Shown here piece after piece: positions 1 to 11,905 of a stretch of DNA of 64,000 bases (the stretch's first letter is position 1; each line of letters opens with the position of its first letter). Source of the DNA: Brachyhypopomus gauderio (taxonomy: Eukaryota; Chordata; Actinopteri; Gymnotiformes; Hypopomidae); contig NC_135223.1 of the NCBI RefSeq assembly GCF_052324685.1, forward strand, positions 21,319,869-21,383,868, written 5' to 3'. The notes beneath the pieces are model-generated. The model was given only the letters and a program-made list of their open reading frames with translations. It did no database searches and had not been told where the DNA came from. The translations under genes were made by a program, and so were the position numbers.

Positions 1-1806
1 ATCTGCCCCCAAATCTTTACTGTTGCTCAAGCATCCTGGAGAGAATGAACATGTGAAGGCTAAACGAACTGCGGTCTACTTTCCTAAACTGAAAACAGGA
101 ATCGAGTTCAGCTTAGCTGAACATCACAACCGAGACATTTTTGGCCCCGAAGTCTGTTCTGGCCAAGAAAGCACAAAAAACTCTAATTTTCCAGGAAAGC
201 TGTTAGTGAAGATAGCTGGATGAATTAGTGGAAGTTGGATGACATTTAGATCATAGTGACAAGACCCAAAAAGGTTAAAAAAGAGTCCCATAAACTCAAG
301 TATATTAAAAGACAAGGGGAAATCTTGATTTAGTCTATATTACATTAAATCTTTATATGCTTAAATTCCATTTAGGAAGAGATTTGTAAGGTTAGCTAAT
401 GATAACATATGATAAAATGTACAAAATTGTGTATTTCATCTCTTCCAGTGCAACCATGAGTCGGATAGATAATGTGATTACATGTTTCCTGCATCACAGA
501 ATGTATCAGGCCAAAGGTCAAAGGGAAATCTAACCTTGCTAAAGCAATCTGAAGTTCGACCATGGTTATACACTTGGGCAAACTGAAATTTACACATTTG
601 TTCTTTAAAGTGATTTATGCATTTTTAAACTGCCCAGAGGTACATTAAATCTGACAGTAGCCTGATCTGAAAATGCAAATACATGAATAAATTTTCCCCA
701 TAACATTGATACATGAAAGAACTCAAACATGAAAGAATATTAAAAATTATGTCTTCGCAGACTTTATGCAGACTTTGGAAAATAGTGTTGAGGTTACAGA
801 AAAATGATGTCCTATGATTTATTTCATATTGTAAAACTCTGTGAAGCAGAAAATCAATTGCCCTACCATTTCTTTTGATTGCAATGCATGACAAGTCATT
901 AACCAGTCACAAATAAAATATGCAGTTGTACTGTAGTTAAATTGTAAAAATATGTGCTGCAAAGCCTATAGTGTTTAGTTAGGTACAGCCCTCTATAGAG
1001 GGAGCTTTTATACACTACAAATACCAGATTGCTCCTTACAGAACTGCTATCTGACAGGGATGCAAATGAACAACACAAACTAACCATAACATTATAAACT
1101 GGAAGTGTGTGAGATGATTTTTTAAATATTTATATTATACCTTAAAAGAATTCGGTTTAATTTGAAACGGTGGCTTCTGATAGAATATCAGCAAAGGGTT
1201 TCTTATAAATTTTCATACAACTTGAAATTGTATAGCTCGTATTCTTGTAAAGGACAGTTTAGCTGTATGCTATAGTTTCATTAATTAGCGCTCAGCACAA
1301 TTTGCAATTAGTATACATTAACAATGTCTTACAAAAAGTTTGTATCTTGAATTTGAGTTATTCAATATATTATCACCTTACTCCTCAAACAGAAAAGTTC
1401 AGCTATTCATATGAAATGAACGTCTATTTATGTATGTCCATCTGAGTCATGATGCAATATAAGTTATTCAAGCTTTAGAAGAGAAGCCATTAAAACAGTA
1501 CACACTGAACTTAAATACAAGCTTAATAAAGCTAAAGAAAAAAAGATTACTGTTAAAAGAAATAACTGTTTTTTTTTAATAAACCAGAGTAAATATGGTT
1601 GAAAATAAGTGTAATCTTTACTGCTGCAGTTAAATGTTATTAACAGCCGTGCAACTGTTTTATGTGGCTTCAACTACTTTGTGATGAGAGTAAGACAGAG
1701 AGACAGATGCAGACTGCAAGAGAAAGCATGAGAAACAGAGAGGATGAGAAAGAGAGAGAGAGAGAGAGAGATAGTTAATGCTAGTGTTACAGACATCCTG
1801 ACTCAC
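1..1806. other. AT-rich intron/flank of rspo1; no gene seen
   Basis: This is presumably intron 1 of rspo1. No cysteine-rich R-spondin exon or other coding homology was found on either strand. A short (GA)n run lies at about 1750-1771. Confidence 0.6.
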
Positions 1807-1903
1807 TCCGTCTGTGCCTCCTTCCTCTGGACACCTTGAGGTTGTCGCCATGACCCATGGAGCTGAGGAAGACCACCGCCAGAGCCACCAGTCCCAGATG
1901 CAT
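1807..1903 (-). CDS. rspo1: R-spondin 1, first coding exon (partial gene)
   Basis: This exon encodes the start of a secreted R-spondin, a ligand that potentiates Wnt signalling through LGR4-6 and ZNRF3/RNF43. The minus strand reads ATG at 1903-1901 and then 32 codons: a hydrophobic signal peptide ([19 protein letters not shown]) and a basic stretch ending SRGRRHRR. It stops in phase 1 at a GTGAGT donor (1806-1801). From memory, R-spondin first exons have exactly this form, a signal peptide followed by an RGxRxRR-like basic run, with the furin-like cysteine repeats starting in the next exon. The peptide alone resembles RSPO1 and RSPO3 about equally. The choice of RSPO1 rests on synteny with gnl2, dnali1 and snip1. 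No cysteine-rich exon is visible at 1-1800, so the rest of the gene must lie left of the window. Confidence 0.83.
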
Positions 1904-2300
1904 AGTCCCTGCTGCCCGGCCACACTGGGCCTCCCTGCGGGCGGTCGGGTCAGACGGGCGCCCCCTACTTCCGCGGCGGGGCGGGTGGCGCGCTGCAACA
2001 GCCGGGGTGCCGGAGCAGCCTAGTGCAAGCGGTGGCCGTCCCTCCCTTCAGAGGTGAGAGCAGCCACAAGGGCAATCGTATCCAGAACAGAAGCCATGAC
2101 ATGAGGCTGTGGAGGAGAGCGGTGCGGAGCGGTGCGGAGCTCAGGCGTGAACCCACGTGGCGAGAAGATCCCGGGACCAGACGCCGAGCAGCCCTTCAAC
2201 CCACGACGGCGGGCACGGCCCAGCGGAGTTCATAGCCCGTAGCAGCTGCGTCCAGCAGAGCCTGGTGTGAGTGAGAGGCCCGGCCCGGGAGCATGAATCT
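1904..2300 (-). promoter_or_regulatory. GC-rich block upstream of the rspo1 start codon
   Basis: This GC- and CpG-rich block in AT-rich surroundings lies directly 5' of the rspo1 ATG. It probably holds 5' UTR and either the promoter or the acceptor of an upstream noncoding exon. Minus-strand AG acceptors preceded by C/T-rich sequence occur (for example near 1935-1950), but none can be chosen without transcripts. The open frames here on both strands match no family I know. Confidence 0.45.
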
Positions 2301-5300
2301 TATTAGAGATGCTGGGAGGAGGAAGAGGAGGAGTACAAAAATAACGGGGAGAGGTTCTGGACTTCTACATGTGACGGTGCATCTGTCAGTGCCAAGACCT
2401 GCTTGGGAGAACTGGAGATGGAGGAAGAGTGGAAGGTGGGTGGGAGTGGGAAGAGAAGAGAAGAAAAACACAACGAGACATGAGATTTCAACTGATTCTG
2501 TTAAGTCAGCCCAACAACACAAAACCCAAATAGCTGAGTCAAAGGGAGATATTTTTTTAGCTCTTCACTAAATCACGTTGAATGAAATCAAATTCTCTCA
2601 AAGAACAATTTAGACTTTTGATGTAAGCCATGACTAAATGTAAAGGGTATTGCAATACATTTTAATACAATTTATGAAATACTTTATAATAGTGCATTCT
2701 TTACTCAATCCTTATGCTCTCTTAAAACACTGTTATACTCCTTATAGTCTCTTTAAAGAATTTTGGACTGATTTATTACCCATGTTTCAGAGTAAATGTC
2801 TGTTGAACAAGATAGCCTTGGCATCAAAGCTGAGGAAAATTCTCCCCAGTTATTACTAGCCAAGGTACAACACAAATACCACAAATATTTTTGGTTAATG
2901 CACTTCAGGTTGCCTTTTTGTGAAGGGTGATGGATGGAAAGATGACCCAGGTTTGCTGAAAACCACTAACACTAACAGAAACTTGTCGTATGAATTTCAA
3001 AGTCCAAAAAATCACAGTAAAAGGGTCAGACATTAAATCATCCAAATGTTTGTCTTTTTTTAAAGGAAGAGAAATGGATTTTAGAAACTGGCCTCGAAAA
3101 ATTTTAATCTCCCACCCCAACAGAAATGGATTCCTAGTCTGAATGTACGCAGAAGCGACCTCATTCCTGGACGCATCTGGAGGAGTGGAGCCATATTAGG
3201 ACACAGCTCCTCTGTATATCGCGTCATTTTAAAAGTGACGAAGCCTCGTGCTGATTCCTAGCATACCGAAATACACCAAATACTGACAGCCTTGCAAACA
3301 ATTACATTTCATTCAAGATAATCCTGTTGTTCCCCTACACATCACCAGCTGTCACATCGATAAGATCACATTTTTTTTTTATGGTTGTTATCTTTTGAGC
3401 AAAGAAAGATTCAATAAACAAACTGTTATTTAACTGATTGTTCAGTAATGAAGAAAAGTAGGTTGAAGTATACAGAGAAAGGCCAGACAGAGTAGATAAA
3501 TGCAACTTTCCATCTGCGTAGTTTACAGACTAACAGAAAAGTAATCTGAATTGATCTTGAGATCGACCAGGCAGACTTCTTCAAGCAACAGATGAAAATA
3601 CACCCACCCCCCCATCCTGTGAAAATAAGTCAAGTCATTGTGAAACATTATTAATGTGAAAGAGTGCAGTGCTTAATTGCAGCATGTGATAGATCATCTA
3701 AAAGGAACACATCTCAGAGGGGAGTCCAGCTCCATGTTGAAGCTCTGTTGACTACAGCCATGGGCAACATCTTGTGCTGTACTCTAAATCTAATTTACCC
3801 CAGCGTACACACCGTGTTGACCAGGCCAAGCACTAGAGCCATGCTGTAGCGTGTGAAATATGACCAAAAAAACATTTAGGCCACACTATCCAAGTGGCGT
3901 CACTCATCTGATCCAAGACTCAGCTTTGACTGCAGGTCTTGTGATAAATGACTTCAGAGGAGTGACATGGAAGATTACAGTGGCAGTAACATGAACTGTC
4001 AAGTTATTTCCAGAAAAGTATTTTGTGGAATCATATTTAACAAAATGTAGAACCCCACCCCATTACCAATAGGAGATAGTGTGGCCAAGGATGATTGTTA
4101 ACATACACCAGGACATGGACCAACATACACACATACACACTCACACATGTACGTGTGTGGATATCAGTAGAGATGCACGACACAGATGTACAAAAGTACC
4201 TTCCCGGCCTCCATCTTCCACATTGGCAACAAGATGAATGACCATGAGCTCTCTGGAGGAGGCTGTAACCCTCACATTATCTTCCACAGCTTGCCTTTCC
4301 TTCTGCTCCACCTCAAAGGATGCAGCCTCTCTGCGTAAAGTTTACTGGACTTTGACAATGAATAATAGACAAACGTCTTCAACACCTTCCTCATATTTAT
4401 TAGCACAAGCCAAAAAGGTCCCAGTGCCTGACCCAGTCAAACAATATTAATTGGGCGAGATGTGTCACGACTGACTCAAGGATATGCCGGAGGTGACCCA
4501 CAGTTTCCAGCCTCGGGTTAAGCCTTTTCACTATTAAAAAAAAGGACGTTAGTTGTAACTAAACAAAGGGAAAATGAGCATTGTCAATCTCTATCAACTA
4601 ATCCATTTAAAATTGCTATGCTGTCTAGCCCTTCTGCTGATCTAATAACCGTAAGAGGTGCTTTGGGAGACATCATCTGTGTATGAGGGAGCGTTTCACC
4701 GAAGGGCACTTAGGCAACTCGGCCTCCCCATCCATTACCAAGGTGTCTCGATGTTCCCCACGGCCTCTTTTCAGCCTGACCTCAAACTGAAACTAGCAAC
4801 TGAAACCCCTCGTCTAACACTCAGGAGATTGAATTGCCCGCTTTGTAAGTTCTTCAGATGTATTAATTATTTAAACAGCGCTGAAAGGGAGCTGCCACCG
4901 AAGGCCAACATCCAGAGAGGGAACACAAATACTTCATTCGCCCGCATAAATGCGATAAAATGAGCCTGAGAAAAAGACCGAGGACGTGTAGTGTTCCCCA
5001 TACAGCCAGGACGTGCAGACATGTCGCCTTTTCCCCATATTGCATTAAGCTTTTTTTCTCCACTCTAAAGACCTGACAGCCCTGCGTAATCCATGAGATT
5101 TCAACTGCAAGTTAAACCGGAACCATGAAAAGAGCCGAGGTCATAAACAGGCCATAAACGCAGTGAGTGGTAAAGCACCGAACAAAGCAAAGTGGCTGTC
5201 TGGTCTGCTCTCTGCCCAAGAGCACGCCAACTTAAAAGCCATACACATAAAGCAAGCGGAGCGAAACAAGGACAATTGATAAGCTTCATGTCTCTTCTGT

Positions 5301-6920
5301 GCAACTTGTTAACAAAGATCTGATGCTGGTTTTAACACTTCTCTCAATCCATTGCAGGTGTATCTAACGTACTGAATATTGACATAGATTTAACACAAGA
5401 GTTTTACAGACAGAACATAAATACGTTTTAAAGTCAATGAGCTGAGTAATGTTATGTGAGGGGATGATGTAGACAGTAAAAGTAACCTTTAATATCTTAT
5501 GCCACTGACATTATCAGGGCATAAACCCATACAAAATTCAAGGTGTAACATCTGCATGAAGAAACACCTGGCACCATCACAAAGCACCATCTCCAGTCGG
5601 TTGGATCAACTCCTACTATATTAAAAGCGCCGAGAATGTGGAACAAATTTGGGTCTCTTCTTCTTCTCCTGCTGCTCACACGCCCTCGTCACCCAAGGAA
5701 CACAGAGCGCCAAAAACCTTGCAGCTCTGTTCATATCACACCCACCTCGCCAGCTTTCAACACAGACCCAGGAACATGTTCCACTACTACTCTTAGACTT
5801 AACACATGTAAACAGCCCTGCGAACGTACTCTCGTTAAACATAACGCACGTCAGTCGCTCACTCACATTTCTTTGCCTTAAACCCCCAAGTGGTCCTTGT
5901 AAAAGCTGAACTGTACAGCTGGAATCTGAACTTGAACCTGGATTTCCAGGGCCAACCACAGAAAAAAATCTAAACTGTTTTCATCTCCATTTCACTGAGT
6001 ATGTCCGTTTATTTTTATTTTTTATTTTTTTACAGCTCACCTCTATTACAGTATTTGGCCATTTTACACGAGACAGCTGTAGAGTCTGATTAGACTCTGT
6101 GAAAAACAAGAATATGATGAATGGAATAAGTACACAAGATGGGTTTGTTTTCATGTGGTAAGAAAGAAAGGAAGAAAATCTCCATCAGCAGCACACTATC
6201 CCACCCACAGTGTATAAAGCTCCACTCACTAAGGTGAGGGAAGAGAGAGGGAACAAACTGAATGCTATACGTTTTCCCTCCATCCTAAATCTTACTTTAT
6301 CTACAGGCAGATCTGTGCTGTCAAGTGCAGAGTGCCAGAATAAAACCTCAGTTCCCCAGTAGCATGTTCCTTAAATGTACATGGGCTTTGAAACACCATA
6401 ACTAGCTAAAGGCATGAAAGAGTGTGTCCTAAAACAAACAGGATGTTAAATAGAGTCCGGTGGAAGAAATGTAAGGGCTTCATATTTCAGCCAGACTTAA
6501 GCAATAAAAATATAGACACTATAATCCCTAATAACATTAGTGAGAACAGTATTTCTTTGTTTGTATATGGATTTCACAACTAGGGAAAAATACCAAGTGC
6601 AATAGCAATAATAACAATTTAAAATAATAATAGCTTATATTCTAAATCTGTGATCTAAAGAATTTGTTTAAATGCATATTTTAATCTATTGTGGATAAAT
6701 AAAATGTGTAATACTACATGAAATTCAAAGAGTAACAAACCAATAAAATGTATGCTAGCCTACATCAATCCAAAATAAGATAGACATAAAAAAAATGAAT
6801 AAACATGCATAATATTTAAGAAAACATGTCTTAGGTTATGAGATCACCTCTTAGAAATCAATGATTCATTAAAAATGCATTCAGAAAAAGCTGAAGGATA
6901 ATAATGATAATTCAACTTAC
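2301..6920. other. Intergenic or rspo1 upstream DNA; no gene seen
   Basis: No recognisable exon, RNA gene or complete mobile element was found. There is a short CA-rich stretch near 4125-4160. The open frames are short and match no family I know. Confidence 0.5.
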
Positions 6921-7110
6921 CTACAACGTGTTGTTAGCACTCGCAGTGTCTCCCAGTTCTTTCCCAGTGCCGTGGAGGACTCCAGTAGAGCTAATATGCG
7001 TATCCTTGCTGGGTTTTAAATAATGCTTGCTGCCAAACACCTTTGGGAAACAACAGCTCGTCTATTAAGGTTGCAATGAGACAAACTTTCGCAGCAGGGT
7101 CTCTGGATTA
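6921..7110 (-). other. Possible noncoding first exon of rspo1
   Basis: On the minus strand a consensus donor (AG|GTAAGT at about 6922-6915) follows sequence more GC-rich than its surroundings. A CCAAT-like word and a GCGCGC stretch lie upstream near 7350-7365. R-spondin genes commonly have noncoding 5' exons. The exon start is a guess, and nothing here is coding. Confidence 0.25.
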
Positions 7111-8270
7111 AGTCACCAAATTGTGATGTCAGTTAGTCTATATAATTCCCGTAACCAATTATGGAAGACGTGCAAAAAATAACAAGCCAAATGTGAAAAA
7201 TTATACCCTTTAAAAATACATATTTTTGATAATCGCTTAGATCCATTCAACTGCAACGAACCCTCAAAGGCCTTGGTTACTGTTCTGTTCGCTTTAGTCA
7301 TGCTCAAGTAAGGTCCACATAAATCCACTTTTAAAGCCCGGACAGCATCCAATGGCGCGCGCCGTGCCTCCGTCTCAGGACGTTTGCATCCAACTCCATC
7401 CAGCGCAGTTTCAGCGCAACAGATGGAGCTGGTCCCACCCCTGCACCGCCACACACTGCTGAGAGACCAAAAACCTGCCATGGACTCATCCTTGGAGCAC
7501 TCTCTTTAAGGGAAATATAAGAGTATTTGTTTGTTTGTTGGTTTGTATGTCCAGAATATGATATAAGCTTTGCAAATACTTTTGCTTTCCATGCCAAAAT
7601 ACGGACAGGCGAGTAACATATACAGGTTTTTCTGGAATCTTTAAGCGACTGAGATTGAGAACATGTAGTTCTTAAGCAAGTATCCACATAATTTTCACTG
7701 GGTCACGTTTTTGTAATTGTTTAGAAGTGGAAAGCACATAAACAGAGTTAACGTCGTGCAAAGGGTGTATAAAATTCGCTTTCATAGAATTCATTTTACC
7801 TTTAGCATAAATAGCCGACATAGGTCGTCATGTACCCGTCACATTGGTCATGTATGTGAAATAGTAACGCCCAGAGATTCCTCTTCAGGTGATGCTGGAA
7901 TAAGAACGTAAAACTTCAATTCCTTAGCACAATACCGGTTGTATTCTGGTTTAATTTCCTCGCCCTTATGGAATGAGTCTAAATATTGGGTTGCCATGTG
8001 TATTCGTTTATCAGTTTATATAGTCGTGATGAGCAGAATTAAATGATTAAGTGTCAAAGTGAGCAACCGTCAAACCTACAGCTAATTAGGTTGTATTACG
8101 ATTTTAGAAAATGCTGGGATCAGTGGTAAATTGGTCGAAATTGTTACCTGGTATTGTAATTTGTCTGTAAATAAATAGCTTAAAACAAATATATAAATGC
8201 AAATCCCATAACGTCAGCTTGCTCATGCACAAGGTCGAAGAACGTCCTCCGCATTCAGTCTTGAGTCGTA
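7111..8270. other. Noncoding DNA; no gene seen
   Basis: A CpG-containing stretch at about 7330-7400 could belong to a promoter of the adjacent possible rspo1 noncoding exon. Nothing else is recognisable. Confidence 0.4.
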
Positions 8271-8271
8271 T

Positions 8272-8371
8272 GTAATAATAATAATAATAATAATAAGAAT
8301 AATAATAATAAGAAGAATAATAATAATCATCATCATCATTACTATTATTATTATTATTATTGTTGTTGTTA
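8272..8371. repeat. Compound AAT/ATC/TTA/GTT trinucleotide microsatellite
   Basis: Runs of AAT with AAG interruptions are followed by four ATC units, then TTA and GTT units. The AAT to TTA change of sense gives the tract a weak fold-back character. A 98-codon minus-strand open frame of Asn, Ser and Tyr runs here is only the repeat read through. Confidence 0.9.
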
Positions 8372-10237
8372 AGATCATTAATATTAATAATTAATAACAT
8401 TAATTAATTGGTTAGTTAGTTAATTATATTATTGTTATCGTTGTTATTTTTTAAATCGTTATTGTGTTGTTATTGCAGCTGCTCTTTGTAAATGTGTTTT
8501 TGCTTATTAGTTAGTAAACAAGTTTTCAAAGCCTCTTAAACATTGATAGTTATCGATATTCAACAACTAATCCTTCCATGTTTTCCAGTGTCTTAATGAT
8601 TTCATCATATAGCTTGTATTCAATAACTGTGATGCATCTGTTAATTGTTGTTAATTGTCTCACTGCGAAACACTGCCGTAGCAGAGTGGCCATGTAGCAG
8701 CTTTCTCCCCGTTTTTCCCTGTGCTTCGTTTTCTGATCCACACTCCGGCGTCAACTGTTTTTCTCTTTGTTTCACGCTCAAAGTGTTTGACTGTAATCTA
8801 ACAGAGTCAAGTTACACTGGGCAAAAGTTGCAGAGTCAAATTACGCAGGAAAAATTGCCCCTCGTGGGCTGAAGTGTTATAGAACAACAGGAAAGTAGTA
8901 AAACAGTTTTATGGTAGAGATTCGTGGTAGATTTATGAATTACTGGGGAGGCACAATATGTAGCATAAATATTTTGAAAAGTGGATTTAGAAAAGTTCAG
9001 CTGAATTTGGAAAATAATGTTAGTAATTATTGTAAATATTAATATTAATTTAAGAAACGTTTAATTATTTTACAATGTAAAGACGTTATAGACATACATG
9101 CCCTCTTGTGGACATTCACAATTACATGCAATTACATAATAGAGGGAACTTACAAACCATATTTATGCAATTATTCATCATTAGGCAGTGCCAAAACAGT
9201 GTGATCATTATTTCTCACTTAATTACAGGGCACTGCTACTCCTATTCAGTTCTACTCCCAAATACAAAGGGGTCCAAACTCAGGGGTCTATATTTGTGCT
9301 GCCGTTGCTTGTATTGATGAGGTCAGAAACACACCAGGTCAGAGCCTCCACTCTGAATCCAAACCCAGTGTGCCAGGGAGAATGCCACAAGCTCACTCTC
9401 AGCATGAGGTAGAGACTAAATGTCCTGAATTACCAAGAGCTTGAATAACAGGAACAGGCCTGTTCTTTGAACAATTCACATGGATTTACATATGGGAGCT
9501 GAAATGCTGGAACGAAGATAACTACACAATTTAACATCTGAAGAAGTGTCTCTTAGGCAAATCAGTTAATACGACTATAAATGAAGCAAATATTTGTCTG
9601 CATTGCCCTTGTCAAATAATGTTGTTTTCCATAATGTTGTAATTCACATAGGTAGCAATAACATATGGTGGTTATAACGCAATGAATATTTAGCCATGAA
9701 TACTTATTAATTAACCCATGATATTTATTTTATTGTATATTTCTAGAATGACATGAATGATAGACATGATGGCACTGGCAGTATTTGCACAGGCCATGCA
9801 GAGCAATAGTGGAACTTCATCTGAATCACTGTAGAGGTATGACATGAATGGCATGGCCTCTCTAATCACTAGATTTCAGTTTAATCCATGGAACAGCTCA
9901 AAAGATCAACCAGAAGGTCTAGCACCCTGCAATAAGCTTTTAGAGCTTTGGTGAGTCCCCCATGCTGACAAGTTCTCCCTTGTCATGAGTCGGGAATCTG
10001 GAAACCCACGGCTTGCACTTAATTGTGTCTAATAAAGGGGCCACGCAGGGGAGAGGATTAAGGCCCAGTGACTATAGAAGCCACTACTATGAATCCAGAA
10101 GCATTCCTGGACAGTCGTAGAATGCTGAAAAAAGCAGTTTGGAGATGGACATATGACTTCCATGACATGAAGAGCTATGCCTGATATTTACAGCTTTTTT
10201 TGGAAGCTGTTCCATGCAAGCCCCCCTCAGACCATTG

Positions 10238-10240
<3 letters not shown>
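8372..10240. other. AT-rich intergenic DNA; no gene seen
   Basis: No coding or RNA gene was recognised on either strand. Short TTAATTA-type words near 8390-8425 are of a kind that is common in AT-rich fish DNA. Confidence 0.5.

Positions 10241-10316
<76 letters not shown>
10241..10316. repeat. (TA)38 microsatellite
   Basis: This is an uninterrupted TA dinucleotide run of about 76 bp. The Ile-Tyr alternating open frame across it is a shadow. Confidence 0.97.
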
Positions 10317-10319
<3 letters not shown>

Positions 10320-11514
10320 GATATAGTAGATTTAACTTACCATAGTTGGACTATTGCTTTTTTGCAGAAAACTGCAGAAAATACTTCTTCTTCTTCTTTT
10401 TTCTACCTTATCAGCTTTAAAGGAAATGAAAGGCCTTTATTGCGATAATCCACCCCCTCCACAACCTGCTTTTACACCCTGAACTGTTTGAAGAGAGGGA
10501 TTCCCATTATTTAAAACATCAGGGAGGGGCCAAACAGCAGTAGTTTGTTTCATACAAAGGAGTGCAATATCTGCTTTCCAGCATGTCTTATTATGTTGAT
10601 GAAACTCACAGTGGATGCAAGAAACTGATCAGAGGATTATTTCTGAGGTTAGGCAGAGGGTTTCCCCACGGGATCCGCTTCCTAGTGAGAATGATTTCTC
10701 AAGGTCTTATAGTCTGAATGAGGGCCCAATAGTACGTTGGTGTGTTCTAACCTTTTGATCTGAGTTCCTCCATAGAGACCTTCAAAACAGACCATTTTTA
10801 ATTACAGTCCAGTAGACCAACCTGGAAAAAAATGTCTCTTTTACCATGGTGATGCTTGTTATCTAGTTCAAATGATGTGTAAACAAATGTTGTGTCCCTG
10901 GAATTACACTGGAGTAGAGACATATGTCAATGATCTAGGGTCTAGGGTATGTGACGATAAGTGTTGAGGGGGAAAGTGCAAAATATGAATCACAGAAAAG
11001 TTAGACATTTAATACAAAAATTTAAGTGAAGCATAAACAATGGCTGTGTATAGCAGAGTGGCAGCAACACACAAGAGACACCAGGCATTGGCCAGACAGG
11101 GACAAACACCATGGCCGACACACACACTGCTTTAATACGTACACAAATAAGGCATGTAACAAGGAACAGCCTGTAATGGCTGAGAGAGAGGCGTGGCAAC
11201 ATGTGGCGGATGTAAACACAACAGAAAATGGTCAAACATGATGACAATGACAACAATAACATACCCAACCACATGGCAGGGCTGTACCACACGATCTACA
11301 GTTGTGGGGGAGCTACAGTTGACTGGGTCCTAACAGTGCCCAGCGAGACTTGATTTGTTGCTTACATTTATTTATTGTACATAATTTTTTTATTATAAAG
11401 AATTCTTGAGAATTAATAATTCCTACAGTCAGCCCAAAATGTTCCTCCATGCATTCCAGATAAGCAATATTTTTATTATTAATAGCAATTATATATGTTG
11501 TCTTCCATCCATTC
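10317..11514. other. Intergenic DNA with old repeat-like stretch
   Basis: No gene was seen. The stretch at about 11040-11330 shares short words (ACAATGACAACA and a similar context) with 29.9-30.1 kb, so both may be remnants of one interspersed repeat family. This is judged by eye only. Confidence 0.35.
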
Positions 11515-11905
11515 ATCCATCCATCTATCCATTTGAATCTAATTATCCTGGTCCAGGTTGCAGGGGCAATAGATTAAACAAGAAGGCCCAGGTTTCCCTG
11601 TCCCCTGCCACCTCTTCCAGCTCTTCCGGGTGTGATACTGAGGTGTTCCTAAGACAGCTGAGAAATACAATCTCTGCAGTGTGTCTTCTCCGGTGTCTCC
11701 TCTCATGTCCGGAGCACCTCACCAGGGAAGCGCCCAGGGGGCATCCGGCCAGTTGCGAACCACCTCAACTGGCTCCTCTCTACTCTGAGTTTCTCCTGGA
11801 TGACCAAACTCCTCATCCACTCTCTAAGGGAGAACCCAGACACCCTGCAGAGGAAATTCATTTCAGCCATTTGTTTTCTCAATCTCCTTCTTTCGGTCAT
11901 GTGGA
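11515..11905. mobile_element. LINE-type retroposon 3' fragment
   Basis: The sequence contains the phrases CTCTAAGGGAGAACCCAGAC and CCTGCAGAGGAAATTCATTT, followed by a TTCTTTCGGTCATG-like stretch. I recognise these as the 3' region of an abundant teleost LINE family, probably L2/Rex-like, but I am not certain of the clade. An ATCC-type simple run precedes it (11505-11530). The 198-codon open frame covering it has no transposon protein and is fortuitous. Confidence 0.55.

Noticed and set aside
1660..2571. Several frames of 60-112 codons around the rspo1 start
   Set aside because: They follow from high GC content. Only the 32-codon rspo1 signal exon has family similarity and a splice donor.
8104..8400. 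98-codon frame rich in Asn, Asp and Tyr
   Set aside because: It is translation of the AAT/ATC/TTA microsatellite.
10200..10448. 82-codon frame with Ile-Tyr alternation
   Set aside because: It is translation of the (TA)38 repeat.
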